NCBI RefSeq assembly: GCF_910589235.1
Contig: NC_060977.1
Coordinates: 876,501 to 940,500, forward strand
DNA length: 64,000 bases
Direction: 5' to 3'
Source: Vespa crabro
Taxonomy: Eukaryota; Arthropoda; Insecta; Hymenoptera; Vespidae
The position numbers and the translations under genes are program-made. How positions within the stretch are numbered: the first letter of the stretch is position 1; every line of letters starts with the position of its first letter. Below the pieces are notes generated by a model, which was not told the DNA's origin, made no database searches, and worked only from the letters and a program-made list of their open reading frames with translations. Positions 63,132 through 64,000 of the stretch are shown here, one piece after another.

Positions 63132-64000
63132 AAAGAAAGAAAAGAAAAGAAATGTTTCCTAGAAAAAGAACAAACTCGTGACTAAGACTCTCTAAGTATC
63201 GTCGTCGAATCGGTAAGGTTATCGCGATGCTCGAGGATCGCGACTACGAAGGCGTACTTACGCATCGCGGATATACTTTCGCGTCTACGATGCAGCGACG
63301 TTTGCAAATGACGACGATTCGAGATAAGCGACGGCACACAAGCGATGCGCTAAAGCTTCTGCGATAACATTCGAAACGTTCCGCTACCATATACGCCGAG
63401 AGAACGTCTCGGTGTTCGCTTTCGATTCTCGAAAGAAACAAAGTTCACGAATTAAAGATCAAAAATGTTTAAGATAGCAATAGTGGCAGGAACGATCCTC
63501 CAACTCTTTCATAACTGTCGGATATAGACTGGTCCGATATACTTCGATGAGTCAGAAAGAGGGAAGAAAGAAAAGAAGATTAAAAAAAAGTTTATCGACT
63601 ACTCGGTACTTATTTTTATTGAACTCCTTCTCATCCATGGAACATTGTCGAGAGTCTCGATAATGTATCACGATGGAGGATGATTCACGTAGACGACAAA
63701 AGATTCAAAGCTGAAACTCAATCGAAAAGCTAAGATTATATTTTATATAATCTCGAAGAACGCGATAAAGTACGTCGCAACTGGGACAAAAATAAAAATC
63801 TTTCTTGATAAAAAAAGAAAAGAAAAAAGTAAAGAAAAGGGAAAAAGAAAAATGAAAACAAAAAAATATACTCGCCATACTAGAGAAAGAAACTGCGATG
63901 CTCGTGGGCTTTTCATCGGCTTGAAGTAACAAAGATATCGTAAAGCCGATACTTTATCGCTTAGGTGCTTCCGCAAGAGAAAAAAGAAAAAAAAAGAAAA

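Larger units (their letters stand above)
48898..64000. other. Upstream non-coding DNA, distal part
   Basis: No coding exon is recognised. It contains GGA/GGT repeats (51.95 kb), TTC repeats (59.34 kb), GA (58.84 and 60.53 kb), TA (61.28 kb), CT (62.13 kb), a CGTG repeat (62.24 kb) and poly-A (63.1 kb). A minus-strand donor-like site at about 53601 (CACAG then GTAAAT), preceded by about 100 GC-richer bases, could be an untranslated exon but has no independent support. Confidence 0.45.

Overview
This window looks like insect nuclear DNA, most probably from a hymenopteran (bee, ant or wasp). It has very long non-coding stretches, abundant CpG-containing words such as TCGA, CGATCG and ACG with no sign of CpG depletion, and dozens of long (GA)n/(CT)n microsatellites. 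Open frames are small, eukaryotic-style exons bounded by GT donors. The order is an inference from composition. I see no bacterial-type operons, rRNA, tRNA or CRISPR array.

Almost everything is intronic or intergenic. I can support three short coding exons, all on the minus strand, each starting at an ATG and each ending in phase 0 at a good splice donor. Exon A (36620-36718) encodes a 33-residue acidic N-terminus with the motif WLGELDSLT. I recognise this as the talin-binding N-terminal segment of the MRL family (vertebrate lamellipodin/RAPH1 and RIAM/APBB1IP; Drosophila pico). Exon B (28814-28993) encodes 60 residues that are strongly basic. Exon C (18338-18457) encodes 40 residues that are strongly acidic. 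B and C match no family I can name. Because all three run the same way, begin with Met and end in the same phase, the simplest reading is one minus-strand MRL/pico gene with alternative first coding exons spread over about 18 kb. The shared exons (RA and PH domains, proline-rich tail) would lie beyond position 1. Only RNA evidence can confirm that B and C belong to the same gene as A.

Layout: 1-18.3 kb is probable intron downstream of exon C. 18.3-19.8 kb holds exon C, a plausible spliced 5' leader and a CpG-rich, GAGA-rich promoter-like segment. 19.8-28.8 kb is intron with microsatellites. 28.8-29.7 kb holds exon B and a CpG-rich upstream block. 29.7-36.6 kb is intron and contains a diverged duplicated element with GTGCAA hexamers at 34.6 and 35.2 kb. 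36.6-36.8 kb is exon A with a spliced 5' leader. 36.8-64 kb is upstream intron or intergenic DNA with one MITE-like inverted-repeat element at 48.7-48.9 kb, long (CT)n, (GA)n, (TA)n and (GAC)n tracts and a G-rich patch at 42.7 kb.

If the model is right, promoter choice would decide whether the MRL adaptor carries its talin-binding head (A) or an unrelated basic (B) or acidic (C) N-terminus. That is the most interesting hypothesis in the window.
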